In this document: piece by piece, positions 8,825 through 17,231 of the stretch
Layout: the number at the start of each line of letters is the position of its first letter
Numbering within the stretch: position 1 is the stretch's first letter
Assembly (NCBI RefSeq): GCF_000421185.1
Contig: NZ_ATWJ01000010.1
Coordinates: forward strand, 248,001-312,000
Direction of reading: 5' to 3'
DNA: 64,000 bases
Source of the DNA: Ornithinimicrobium pekingense DSM 21552
GTDB lineage: Bacteria; Actinomycetota; Actinomycetes; Actinomycetales; Dermatophilaceae
Program-made: the position numbers and the translations under genes
Notes under the pieces: generated by a model
What the model was told of the DNA's origin: nothing
Seen by the model: only the letters and a program-made list of their open reading frames with translations
Database searches by the model: none

Positions 8825-10279
8825 TCAGTTGCCGGTCAGCTTCTCGCGCAGCGCGGCGAGCGCCTCGTCAGAGGCGAGCGTGCCGGTGCCCTCGTCGACG
8901 GTCTCGGAGGAGTAGGACGCCGTCGCGGGAGCGACCTCGACGCCGGCCTCGGAGTCGGCCTCGGCCGCGGACTCGACCTGGGCCTTGTGGGCCTCCCAGC
9001 GGGCGTGGGCGTCGGCGTACTCCTTCTCCCACTTCTCGCGCTGGGACTCGAAGCCCTCGAGCCACTCGTTGGTCTCGGGGTCGAAGCCCTCGGGGTACTT
9101 GTAGTTGCCCTGCTCGTCGTACTCGGCGGCCATGCCGTAGAGGGTCGGGTCGAACTCCTGCGCCACGGCCTCGTTGGCCTGCTTCAGCGACAGCGAGATG
9201 CGGCGACGCTCCAGGTCGATGTCGATGACCTTGACGAAGACCTCGGCACCGACGGTGACGATCTGCTCCGGCAGCTCCACGTGGCGCTCGGCCAGCTCGG
9301 AGATGTGGACCAGGCCCTCGATGCCGTCCTCGACGCGCACGAACGCACCGAACGGCACGAGCTTGGTGACCTTGCCGGGGACGACCTGCCCGATCGCGTG
9401 GGTGCGGGCGAAGGTCTGCCACGGGTCCTCGAGGGTCGCCTTCAGCGACAGCGAGACGCGCTCACGGTCCATGTCGACGTCCAGCACCTCGACGGTGACC
9501 TCGTCACCGACCTCGACGACCTCGCCGGGGTGGTCGATGTGCTTCCAGGACAGCTCGGAGACGTGCACCAGGCCGTCCACGCCGCCACCGAGGTCGACGA
9601 ACGCACCGAAGTTGACGATGCTGCTGACGACACCAGAGCGGACCTGGCCCTTCTGCAGCTCCTTGAGGAAGGTGGTGCGGACCTCGGACTGGGTCTGCTC
9701 GAGCCAGGCGCGGCGGGACAGGACCACGTTGTTGCGGTTCTTGTCCAGCTCGATGATCTTGGCCTCGATCTGCTTGCCCACGTAGGGCTGCAGGTCGCGG
9801 ACGCGGCGCATCTCCACGAGGGAGGCGGGGAGGAAGCCGCGCAGGCCGATGTCGAGGATGAGGCCGCCCTTGACGACCTCGATGACGGTGCCGGTGACGA
9901 CGCCGTCCTCCTCCTTGATGCGCTCGATGGAGCCCCAGGCGCGCTCGTACTGGGCGCGCTTCTTGGACAGGATCAGGCGGCCTTCCTTGTCCTCCTTCTG
10001 GAGGACCAGGGCCTCGACCTCGTCGCCGACCGAGACGACCTCGGACGGGTCGACGTCGTGCTTGATGGCGAGCTCGCGCGAGGGGATGACGCCCTCGGTC
10101 TTGTAGCCGATGTCGAGCAGGACCTCGTCCCGGTCGACCTTGACGATGACTCCCTCGACGATGTCGCCGTCGTTGAAGTTCTTGATCGTTGCGTCGATCG
10201 CTGCGAGCAGCTCCTCCTCAGAACCGATGTCGTTGACAGCGATCTGGGAGATGGCCTTCTCGGCCGTGGTGGCAGTCAT
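8825..10279 (-). CDS. rpsA: 30S ribosomal protein S1
   Basis: A 484-residue S1 protein with four OB-fold S1 RNA-binding repeats (roughly residues 36-108, 125-192, 208-280 and 293-365), the usual actinobacterial number. It tethers mRNA to the 30S subunit during initiation. The C-terminal 120 residues are acidic and low in complexity, as in mycobacterial S1. The ATG at 10279 is chosen over in-frame codons further up because MTATTAEK is the conserved N-terminus and GGAG lies 10 nt upstream. Expression is from a near-consensus promoter at 10377-10405 with a leader of about 90 nt. A cluster of hairpins follows the stop. Confidence 0.98.
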   Translation of the reverse strand: MTATTAEKAISQIAVNDIGSEEELLAAIDATIKNFNDGDIVEGVIVKVDRDEVLLDIGYKTEGVIPSRELAIKHDVDPSEVVSVGDEVEALVLQKEDKEGRLILSKKRAQYERAWGSIERIKEEDGVVTGTVIEVVKGGLILDIGLRGFLPASLVEMRRVRDLQPYVGKQIEAKIIELDKNRNNVVLSRRAWLEQTQSEVRTTFLKELQKGQVRSGVVSSIVNFGAFVDLGGGVDGLVHVSELSWKHIDHPGEVVEVGDEVTVEVLDVDMDRERVSLSLKATLEDPWQTFARTHAIGQVVPGKVTKLVPFGAFVRVEDGIEGLVHISELAERHVELPEQIVTVGAEVFVKVIDIDLERRRISLSLKQANEAVAQEFDPTLYGMAAEYDEQGNYKYPEGFDPETNEWLEGFESQREKWEKEYADAHARWEAHKAQVESAAEADSEAGVEVAPATASYSSETVDEGTGTLASDEALAALREKLTGN

Positions 10280-10376
10280 GTAGTAGGGGCTCCGATTGTG
10301 GACAATGGATGAAGATGGACGTTGGTGCAGGTGGCACGACCGCAGGCACGCGTGAGCGCACGCGACGCGCCGGTCA

Positions 10377-10405
10377 AGCCTATCGGGGCGATGCCCCGCG
10401 GTCAA
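10377..10405 (-). promoter_or_regulatory. rpsA promoter, TTGACC-N17-TAGGCT
   Basis: On the - strand, TTGACC (10405-10400) and TAGGCT (10382-10377) are separated by exactly 17 nt. This is one of the best housekeeping promoter matches in the window, as expected for a ribosomal protein gene. Transcription would start near 10370, giving a leader of about 90 nt. The -35 lies only 25 nt from the start codon of the divergent methyltransferase. Confidence 0.75.
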
Positions 10406-10430
10406 AGCCGTGGCCTGGGAGACTGGGGCC

Positions 10431-11285
10431 GTGACCCCCGCCCAGCCTCCTCCCCCGTCCCCCGACCGGGTCTCCCGCCGACCGGTCGCGCACGAGGAGG
10501 CGGTGCGGGCCGGACGCGGATGGTGGGACGCCGAGGCGGACGACTACTACGCCGAGCACGGTCGCTTCCTGGGCGACGCCAGCCTGGTGTGGGGCCCGGA
10601 GGGGTGGACCGAGGAGGACCTCGGGCTCCTGGGGGACCTCCGCGGGCTCGACGTGCTCGAGGTGGGCGCCGGTGCCGCGCAGGGTGGCCGCTGGTGCGCC
10701 TCCCGCGGGGCGCGGGTCGTCGCCACCGACGTGTCCGCCGGCATGCTCGGGGTCGCACGGCGGATCGACGCGGGCACCCCGACCGGCCCCCACCCGCCTC
10801 CCGCGTACGTGCAGTGCGACGGCGCCCGGCTCCCCTTCGCCGCCGCCAGCTTCGACCGCGTCGTCACCGCCCACGGCGTGCTGGCCTTCGTCCCCGACCT
10901 GGTCGGTGCGCTCACGGAGTGGGCCCGCGTGCTGCGACCGGGAGGGCGCTGCGTCTTCTCCCTGCCGCACCCGGTGCGCTGGGCCTTCCCCGACGTGCCC
11001 GGTGACGAGGGCCTGAGGGTGACCCATTCCTACTTCGACCGCCGCCCGTACGTGGAGGAGACCGACGAGGGCGTCGTCACCTACAGCGAGCATCACCGCA
11101 CCGTCGGCGACCTCGTCCGGGCGGTGACCGCGGCGGACCTGCGCCTGGTCGACCTCGTGGAGCCCGGGTGGCCGGCTGGGCGCGAGCACGTGTGGGGGGG
11201 ATGGAGCCGCCGCCGGGGCGAGCTCCTCCCCGGCACGGCCATCCTCGTGTGCGACCGCCCTTCGGAGGCCGGCGCGCGGCCGTGA
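10431..11285 (+). CDS. Class I SAM-dependent methyltransferase
   Basis: A 284-residue methyltransferase of the UbiE/Methyltransf_11 type. Motif I VLEVGAGAAQGG (residues 75-86) binds SAM, followed by the acidic ATDVSAGML block, the post-motif CDGARLPF and LRPGGRCVFSLPHP. The substrate is unknown. The GTG at 10431 is preferred over the GTG at 10410 because GGGAG lies 9 nt upstream. The gene is divergent from rpsA and separated from livH by 167 bp. Confidence 0.85.
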   Translation: MTPAQPPPPSPDRVSRRPVAHEEAVRAGRGWWDAEADDYYAEHGRFLGDASLVWGPEGWTEEDLGLLGDLRGLDVLEVGAGAAQGGRWCASRGARVVATDVSAGMLGVARRIDAGTPTGPHPPPAYVQCDGARLPFAAASFDRVVTAHGVLAFVPDLVGALTEWARVLRPGGRCVFSLPHPVRWAFPDVPGDEGLRVTHSYFDRRPYVEETDEGVVTYSEHHRTVGDLVRAVTAADLRLVDLVEPGWPAGREHVWGGWSRRRGELLPGTAILVCDRPSEAGARP

Positions 11286-11381
11286 CCTGCGACGGGGACG
11301 AGGCGGACGAGGCCTGGAGCACCCAAGGTCACGATCCGGACACGGTCCGGCGAAGGTCTGTCGAGGAGGCACCGGTTCGCT

Positions 11382-11387
11382 TATGCT
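11382..11387 (+). promoter_or_regulatory. Probable -10 (TATGCT) of the liv operon
   Basis: TATGCT lies in the only AT-richer stretch between the methyltransferase and livH, giving a leader of about 60 nt. The -35 is not convincing. The rest of the 11286-11452 gap shows nothing else recognisable. Confidence 0.45.
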
Positions 11388-11452
11388 CCACCCCAGCCAT
11401 GCACCGCCGCCGGTGCGTGGAGTCTTGCCCGTGACCCCAGGCTGGAGGAGCA

Positions 11453-12784
11453 GTGCCGCCCACCACCCCCTACCGGGAGCGTCCTCGTGCCCGGAGCCCC
11501 CTGCACCTGCTGGGGCTCCTGCTGACGACGCTGTTCGTCTTCTCGGTGTTCGCCCCGCTCTCCGCGACCGCGCAGGCGCCCGACGACCCCTCGCAGGTCA
11601 ACGTCGAGGAGCACGACCAGAACATCACGGTCAACGTGCGCAACGACAACGAGCCGGTCCCTGACGTCCGCGTGGTCGTCAGCGGCGGCGGCTACGAGGC
11701 CGAGGCCACGACCAACGAGCGGGGTCAGGCCCGGGTCGGGGTCCCGACGACCGACACCTACGAGGTCCTCCTCGACGAGGAGAGCCTGCCCGAGGGCATC
11801 ACCGTGACCGGGGACAACCCGCTCAGCGTCGAGTACGGCTCCCAGTTCTTCCAGCCCGGCAACTTCTTCCTGGGTGAGGGTGAGCGGCAGACCGCCAGCT
11901 TCTTCTCCCAGTTCGTCGAGCGCCTGATGAACGGCGTCAACTTCGGGCTCATGCTGGCCCTGGCCTCGATCGGCCTGTCGCTGATCTTCGGCACGACGGG
12001 CCTGACCAACTTCGCGCACGCGGAGATGGTCACCTTCGGTGCGGTGATCGCGCTGACCTTCAGCGTCTTCGTCGACTGGCCGATCTGGCTCGCGATCATC
12101 ATCGCGGTGGTCGCCAGCGGCGCCCTGGGCTGGGCCGTGGACGCCTCGATCTGGCGCCCCCTGCGCAGGCGGGGCATCGGTGTGGTGCAGCTGATGATCC
12201 TCACGATCGGTCTGTCCCTGGCGGGTCGTTACGTCTTCCAGTACTTCATCGGTGGTGGGACCCTCCAGCTGCCCGGCGCGGGCGGCACCCGGCACCAGAT
12301 CATCGGGCCGATCCGGCTGAGCACCATCGACATGGTGAGCATGGGTATCAGCCTGGTGGTGCTGCTCGGTGTCGCCTACTGGCTGCAGCGCACCCGCACG
12401 GGCAAGGCGACCCGGGCGGTCGCCGACAACCGGTCCCTCGCGGCCGCGAGCGGCATCGACGTGGAGGCCGTCACCCGGATCGTGTGGGTCGCCGGCAGCG
12501 CCCTCGCCGGCCTCTCCGGCGTGCTGTGGGCCTACTTCCGCCCGGGGATCAAGTGGGACATGGGCGTGCAGATCCTGCTGCTGATCTTCGCCGCCGTCGT
12601 CCTCGGCGGCCTCGGCACCGCGTTCGGCGCCCTGCTGGGCGCCCTGGTCATCGGTGTCCTCGTCGAGGTGTCCACGCTGTGGATCCCCTCCGACATCAAG
12701 TACGTCGGCGCCCTCGGCGTCCTCATCATCATCCTCCTCGTCCGGCCCCAGGGACTCCTGGGCCGACGGGCCCGCATCGGATAA
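11453..12784 (+). CDS. livH: Branched-chain amino acid ABC transporter permease LivH with extra N-terminal extracytoplasmic domain
   Basis: A 443-residue permease. LivH proteins are usually about 290-310 residues; this one adds about 150. Residues 1-42 form a signal sequence (basic start, hydrophobic core 18-36, likely cleavage after ATA/AQA). Residues 44-130 form a soluble domain with the repeating VxVxxxGxPVPxVxV character of transthyretin/carboxypeptidase-regulatory-like beta-sandwiches. From about 155 onward the normal LivH helices follow, with SLIFGTTGLTNFAHAEM, the family signature, and the C-terminal EAA-like ALAGLSGVLWA region. GGAGG lies 4 nt before the GTG. It is first in a tight operon with livM, livG and livF. 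Confidence 0.93.
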   Translation: MPPTTPYRERPRARSPLHLLGLLLTTLFVFSVFAPLSATAQAPDDPSQVNVEEHDQNITVNVRNDNEPVPDVRVVVSGGGYEAEATTNERGQARVGVPTTDTYEVLLDEESLPEGITVTGDNPLSVEYGSQFFQPGNFFLGEGERQTASFFSQFVERLMNGVNFGLMLALASIGLSLIFGTTGLTNFAHAEMVTFGAVIALTFSVFVDWPIWLAIIIAVVASGALGWAVDASIWRPLRRRGIGVVQLMILTIGLSLAGRYVFQYFIGGGTLQLPGAGGTRHQIIGPIRLSTIDMVSMGISLVVLLGVAYWLQRTRTGKATRAVADNRSLAAASGIDVEAVTRIVWVAGSALAGLSGVLWAYFRPGIKWDMGVQILLLIFAAVVLGGLGTAFGALLGALVIGVLVEVSTLWIPSDIKYVGALGVLIIILLVRPQGLLGRRARIG

Positions 12785-12797
12785 CGGAGGGACTGCG

Positions 12798-13775
12798 ATG
12801 GACTGGGGCCAGATCCTCAACAACACCGCGAGCTTCATCCTCTCGGCCGAGACCATCGGCTTCATGCTCGCCGCCATCGGCCTGGCGATCCACTTCGGCT
12901 ACGCCGGCCTGCTCAACTTCGGGATGGCGGGCTTCATGGCGATCGGCGCCTACGGCTACGCGATCTCGATCCTGTCCTTCGGCCTGCCCTGGTGGGCGGC
13001 GATGGGGGTCAGCGTCCTCGGCGCGGTGGTCTTCGCGGTCGTCCTGGGCATCCCCACCCTGCGGCTGCGTGCGGACTACCTGGCGATCGTGACCATCGCC
13101 GCCGCCGAGATCGTCCGCCTGCTCTTCCAGACCCAGCTCTTCGACAGGTGGACCAACTCGGCCGACGGCCTGGGCGGCTACCACGAGAGCTTCCGGGCCG
13201 CCAACCCCCTGCCGGCCGGCACCTACGGCTGGGGTCCGTGGTACTACACCGACCAGGGCTGGTGGGCCAGGGTCTTCGGCCTCGTGCTCGTCGCCGTCGC
13301 CGTCCTCGTCGTGTGGCTGCTCATGCGCAGCCCGTGGGGGCGGGTGCTCAAGGGCATCCGCGAGGACGAGGACGCGGTCCGCTCGCTGGGCAAGAACGTC
13401 TTCCTCTACAAGATGCAGGCGCTCATCATCGGCGGGGTGATGGGCGCGCTCGGTGGCGTGGTGATCGCCCTTCCCTCGGCGGTGATCCCGCAGTACTACC
13501 TGCCCAGCCTGACCTTCTTCGTCTGGACCGCCCTGCTGCTCGGCGGCGCCGCGACGATCTTCGGCCCCGTGCTGGGCGCGGTCCTGTACTGGGTCCTGAT
13601 GGCCTTCCTCGCCGGTGTCCTGCCCGCCATGGCCAACGCCGGCTACCTGCCGATGACCGCCACCCAGGCCGGCAACCTGCGCTTCGTGGTGGTCGGTGTC
13701 GCCCTGATGCTCCTGGTCGCGTTCCGGCCACAGGGCATCCTGGGGAGCAAGAAGGAGATGACCTTTGTCAAGTAA
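12798..13775 (+). CDS. livM: Branched-chain amino acid ABC transporter permease LivM
   Basis: A 325-residue inner-membrane permease, partner of LivH. Family features visible are YAGLLNFGMAGFMAIGAY near residue 38 and the cytoplasmic EAA loop with SPWGRVLKGIREDEDAVRSLGKN, which docks on the ATPases, followed by LGGAATIFGPVLGA. The ATG is preceded by GGAGG at 7 nt and lies 13 bp after livH. Its last 11 bases overlap livG. Confidence 0.95.
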   Translation: MDWGQILNNTASFILSAETIGFMLAAIGLAIHFGYAGLLNFGMAGFMAIGAYGYAISILSFGLPWWAAMGVSVLGAVVFAVVLGIPTLRLRADYLAIVTIAAAEIVRLLFQTQLFDRWTNSADGLGGYHESFRAANPLPAGTYGWGPWYYTDQGWWARVFGLVLVAVAVLVVWLLMRSPWGRVLKGIREDEDAVRSLGKNVFLYKMQALIIGGVMGALGGVVIALPSAVIPQYYLPSLTFFVWTALLLGGAATIFGPVLGAVLYWVLMAFLAGVLPAMANAGYLPMTATQAGNLRFVVVGVALMLLVAFRPQGILGSKKEMTFVK

Positions 13776-14787
13776 CGAGCACCCCGCCGCCCCCTCCCCC
13801 CGGGAGCCCCAGGAGGACGGCCACCGGGACGACGCCGAGGTCACCGACCACACGGGTGACTTCGGCGACGACCGGTCCTCCGGCGACACGCTGGACGTCG
13901 CACCCACCCACGAGGTGCACACCAGCCACGACCTGGCGACCGGGCCGCCCGCCCCGGGTGTCGGCAAGAAGGACCCGATCCTGGTCGCCGACCACATCTC
14001 GCGCTCCTTCGGCGGCATCAAGGCCGTGGACGTCGAGCACCTCGAGATCCCCCGCAATGCCATCACGGCGCTCATCGGCCCCAACGGCGCGGGCAAGACC
14101 ACCCTGTTCAACCTGCTCTCCGGGTTCGACCAGCCGGACAGCGGTGAGTGGTCCTTCAACGGCCGCTCCCTGGCCGGTATCCCCGCGTGGAAGGCAGCCC
14201 GCCGCGGCCAGGTGCGCACCTTCCAGCTGACCAAGGTGCTGCAACGGCTGACCGTCCTGGAGAGCATGAAGCTCGGCGCCACCGGGCAGACGGGTGAGCG
14301 GATGCTCGCCAGCATCTTCCCCTTCCTCTGGCGCGCCCAGGAGAAGGACATCGAGGCCCGTGCCCTGGAGCTGCTGCAGAAGTTCAAGCTCTACGACAAG
14401 CGCGCCGACTACTCCGCGGCCCTGTCCGGCGGGCAGCGCAAGCTGCTGGAGATGGCGCGCGCCCTGATGACCGACCCGGAGTTCGTGCTGCTGGACGAGC
14501 CCATGGCCGGTGTCAACCCGGCCCTGGTCCAGTCGCTGCTCGACCACGTCATCGACCTCAAGAGCGAGGGGATGACCGTGCTCTTCGTCGAGCACGACAT
14601 GCACATGGTCCGGCACATCGCCGACTGGGTCGTGGTCATGGCCGAGGGGCGCATCGTCGCCGAGGGGCCTCCCGACGTGGTGATGTCCGACCCGGCGGTC
14701 GTCGACGCCTACCTGGGCAGCCACCTGGACCAGGACATCGGCGTCATCACCGGCCGTTACGACGAGGAGGGCAACCGCATCTCATGA
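13765..14787 (+). CDS. livG: Branched-chain amino acid ABC transporter ATPase LivG (with acidic N-terminal extension)
   Basis: A 340-residue ABC ATPase. The core begins around residue 70: Walker A GPNGAGKTT (105-113), the long LivG-type insert, signature LSGGQRKLLEMARAL, Walker B FVLLDEPMAG and H-loop FVEHDMHMV. Before it lies an unusual hydrophilic, Asp/His/Pro-rich extension of about 65 residues not found in standard LivG. The start is TTG with AGGAG 7 nt upstream, overlapping livM by 11 nt. It acts with LivF on the LivHM permease. Confidence 0.93.
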   Translation: MSSNEHPAAPSPREPQEDGHRDDAEVTDHTGDFGDDRSSGDTLDVAPTHEVHTSHDLATGPPAPGVGKKDPILVADHISRSFGGIKAVDVEHLEIPRNAITALIGPNGAGKTTLFNLLSGFDQPDSGEWSFNGRSLAGIPAWKAARRGQVRTFQLTKVLQRLTVLESMKLGATGQTGERMLASIFPFLWRAQEKDIEARALELLQKFKLYDKRADYSAALSGGQRKLLEMARALMTDPEFVLLDEPMAGVNPALVQSLLDHVIDLKSEGMTVLFVEHDMHMVRHIADWVVVMAEGRIVAEGPPDVVMSDPAVVDAYLGSHLDQDIGVITGRYDEEGNRIS

Positions 14788-15569
14788 GCACCACGGACAC
14801 CGACCTCGAGCCGGCCGACCGGCCCGCCGCGGACTCCCGCGAGCTCGTCGTGGAGGCGCGCGACGTCACAGCCGGCTACCTGCCCGGCATCGACATCCTC
14901 ACCGACACCAACCTGCAGGCCTACGACGGCGAGCTGATCGGCATCATCGGCCCCAACGGGGCCGGCAAGTCGACGCTGCTCAAGGCCATCTTCGGGCTGG
15001 TCAACGTGCGGTCGGGCACCATCTCGCTGCGCGGCGAGGACATCACCAACCTCAAGGCCAACAAGCTCGTGGCCAAAGGCGTCGGCCTCGTGCCGCAGAC
15101 CGAGAACGTCTTCCCGACGCTCACCATCCGGGAGAACCTCGAGATGGGCGCCTACCAGCGTGCCTCCCAGGTCAGGGAGAGCCTGGACTTCGTGATCGAC
15201 ATCTTTCCCGCCCTCGGGGACCGGCTCAACCAGGTGGCCGGTTCGCTCAGCGGCGGCGAACGGCAGATGGTCGCGATGTCGAGGGCGCTGATGATGCGCC
15301 CCGACGTCCTGCTGCTCGACGAGCCGTCGGCCGGACTGTCGCCGGTCCGGCAGGACGACGCCTTCATCCGCGTCTCCTCGATCAACCAGGCCGGGGTGAC
15401 GGTCATCATGGTCGAGCAGAACGCCCGGCGCTGCCTGCAGATCTGCGACCGCGCCTACGTGCTGGACCAGGGCCGCGACGCCCACACCGGCACGGGCCGC
15501 GAGCTGCTCAGCGACGAGAAGGTGATCGGCCTCTACCTGGGCACGCTGGGGCAGGAGGACGCCTCCTAG
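14784..15569 (+). CDS. livF: Branched-chain amino acid ABC transporter ATPase LivF
   Basis: A 261-residue ATPase. Walker A GPNGAGKST is at residues 56-64, with the LivF-typical GLVPQTENVFPTLTIRENL Q-loop, signature SLSGGERQMVAMSRALM, Walker B LLLDEPSAGLSP and H-loop replaced in the usual LivF fashion by VEQNA. It overlaps livG as ATGA. It closes the operon and is followed by a strong hairpin terminator. Confidence 0.95.
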   Translation: MSTTDTDLEPADRPAADSRELVVEARDVTAGYLPGIDILTDTNLQAYDGELIGIIGPNGAGKSTLLKAIFGLVNVRSGTISLRGEDITNLKANKLVAKGVGLVPQTENVFPTLTIRENLEMGAYQRASQVRESLDFVIDIFPALGDRLNQVAGSLSGGERQMVAMSRALMMRPDVLLLDEPSAGLSPVRQDDAFIRVSSINQAGVTVIMVEQNARRCLQICDRAYVLDQGRDAHTGTGRELLSDEKVIGLYLGTLGQEDAS

Positions 15570-15601
15570 CCATCCGTCGCTGCTGCGCGGGCACAGCCGC
15601 A

Positions 15602-15634
15602 CGAGGGCCCCGGGACATGGTCCCGGGGCCCTCG
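15602..15634 (+). terminator. livHMGF terminator hairpin
   Basis: A perfect 14-bp GC-rich inverted repeat with a 5-nt loop (15616-15620), 33 bases after livF. It faces a second hairpin that ends the opposing livJ-like gene. Confidence 0.75.
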
Positions 15635-15682
15635 CCCTGTCTGCACATCCGCCCACGGCACTGCACGTCAGCCCGCACGACG

Positions 15683-15717
15683 AGGGCCCCCGGGACGGTG
15701 ACCGTCCCGGGGGCCCT
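15683..15717 (-). terminator. Terminator hairpin of the binding-protein gene
   Basis: A perfect 16-bp inverted repeat with a 3-nt loop, 20 bases beyond the stop of the binding-protein gene. Its stem shares the gagggcccc core with the livF terminator, so the two probably arose by duplication or share a design. Confidence 0.75.
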
Positions 15718-15737
15718 GCGCGGTGCGCGGGTCCGGC

Positions 15738-17045
15738 TCAGTTGAGGCGGACCAGCTGGTTGTTGCCGTCGTACTCGAAGATGCCGATGGTCGCCTCGGT
15801 CGGGTCGCCCTTCTCGTCGAAGGTGATCGGGCCGGACGGGCCGTCGTAGTCGACGACGCCGCCGTCGACGATGATCTGCGCGGCCTCGGCGAAGTCCGTG
15901 GCCGTCTCACCGCCACCGGTGCCGCCGGAGACCTCCTGCATCTTGGCGGCGATGTCCGGGCCCTCCACCGAGTTGGCGGACAGCGCGGCCAGGGCGGCCA
16001 GGATCACGGCGTCGTAGGACTCGGCCGCGTAGTTCCAGTTGGCGAGCTCCTCGTTGCCCTCGGCGGTCCAGACCTCGTTGAGCTGGCTCTCGAAGTCGTC
16101 CTCCAGGTCGGGGCCCGGCTGGGTGCCCTTGGAGCCCTCGAGCAGGCCCGGGTCGAAGTCCTCGCTGTAGTCGGCGATGTTGCCGTCGACGAAGTACAGC
16201 TTGCTGGTGTCGAAGCCCGCAGCGTCCAGCGCGGGGATGATGGTCTTGGCCTCCTCGAAGGTGATCAGGGCGATCGCGTCGGGGTTCTGGGCCATGACCG
16301 AGCTGATCTGGGCGTCGAACGTCGTGTCACCGGCGTTGTAGGACTCGCTGGCCACGATGCTGCCGTTGGCGGCCTCGAAGGTCTCCTTCAGCTGGGCCTC
16401 CAGACCGGTGCCGTAGGCGTCGTTGAGGTAGATGACGCCCAGGTTGACCACACCGTCCTGGGCGATGAGGTTGCCCAGCACCTCGCCCTGGAGCAGGTCC
16501 GAGGGCGCGGTGCGCCAGTAGAGGTTGTTGTCGTCCCAGTCGGTGAAGTCCGGCGAGGTGTTGGCCGGCGAGATCATCAGCCGCTCGGCGGCCACGACCT
16601 CGTCGATGAACAGCTTGGACACGCCCGAGGACGCGGCACCGACGATGACGTGGGCGCCGGCGTTGAGCAGCTGCGGCACGGTCGTCGCGTAGGCACGGTT
16701 GTCGGGGTCACCGGAGTCACCGAGGGTGACGTTGACGGTGATGCCCATGTCGGCGTCGTTGATGTGCTTCTCGGCGAGCAGGACGCCCGCCTCCTCCGGC
16801 GGGCCGAGGAAGGCCAGCGCGCCGGTCTGGGGCAGGACGGTGCCGACCTCCAGCGTCAGGTCACGCTCTCCGGCCTCACCGGTCGACTGGGTTTCCTCGG
16901 TCTCCCCGGGGGCGGCGGCGTCGCCGGTGTCCTCGGGGTCTTCTCCTCCACCGCCGCAGGCCGCCAGCACAAGAGTGGCAGCAGTCACAGCAGCGATCCC
17001 GCGGGCGGTCACGGACGCTCGAGAGCGAAGAGAGGTTGGGCTCAT
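15738..17045 (-). CDS. Branched-chain amino acid-type ABC transporter substrate-binding lipoprotein
   Basis: A 435-residue type I periplasmic-binding-fold lipoprotein (Peripla_BP_6, LivJ/LivK-like). It has a basic N-terminus, a hydrophobic stretch and a lipobox ending LAAC (Cys at about residue 30), then a Gly/Asp/Glu-rich linker of about 30 residues. The folded domain begins at LEVGTVLPQTG, with VIVGAASSGVS and SPANTSPDFT typical of the ligand cleft. It delivers ligand to LivHMGF. It is encoded alone on the opposite strand and converges on livF, with its own promoter (17097-17125), so its dose can be set separately. The true ligand (Leu/Ile/Val, amide or other) is not decided by sequence. 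Confidence 0.93.
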   Translation of the reverse strand: MSPTSLRSRASVTARGIAAVTAATLVLAACGGGGEDPEDTGDAAAPGETEETQSTGEAGERDLTLEVGTVLPQTGALAFLGPPEEAGVLLAEKHINDADMGITVNVTLGDSGDPDNRAYATTVPQLLNAGAHVIVGAASSGVSKLFIDEVVAAERLMISPANTSPDFTDWDDNNLYWRTAPSDLLQGEVLGNLIAQDGVVNLGVIYLNDAYGTGLEAQLKETFEAANGSIVASESYNAGDTTFDAQISSVMAQNPDAIALITFEEAKTIIPALDAAGFDTSKLYFVDGNIADYSEDFDPGLLEGSKGTQPGPDLEDDFESQLNEVWTAEGNEELANWNYAAESYDAVILAALAALSANSVEGPDIAAKMQEVSGGTGGGETATDFAEAAQIIVDGGVVDYDGPSGPITFDEKGDPTEATIGIFEYDGNNQLVRLN

Positions 17046-17096
17046 GGTGCTCCTCTTGTCGTTGTGGCAGCGACGATGCCGCCACGGTGTGCCCTG

Positions 17097-17125
17097 AACC
17101 TAGGGTGCCCTCCCGCCCCTGGCAA
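17097..17125 (-). promoter_or_regulatory. Promoter of the liv binding-protein gene, TTGCCA-N17-TAGGTT
   Basis: On the - strand, TTGCCA (17125-17120) and TAGGTT (17102-17097) are 17 nt apart. The leader is about 45 nt and carries AGGAG 4 nt before the ATG. The remaining part of the gap (17126-17231) shows no gene. Confidence 0.65.
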
Positions 17126-17231
17126 GGGTGCCGCGCCCGATCGTTCCCACATCGTTATCTAGCGTCACAGGGGCGACGCCGAGACCGCGGCGGCCGCTTC
17201 CGGCGCTGGTCAGGGCGGTGGGGGCCGATCC

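Noticed and set aside
3724-9228. A 1,834-codon open frame on the + strand across terC, uvrB, pepN and part of rpsA
   Set aside because: It is antisense to four clearly conserved - strand genes. Its translation is repetitive, low-complexity and rich in Leu/Val/Asp/His, as expected for the mirror frame of GC-rich codons.
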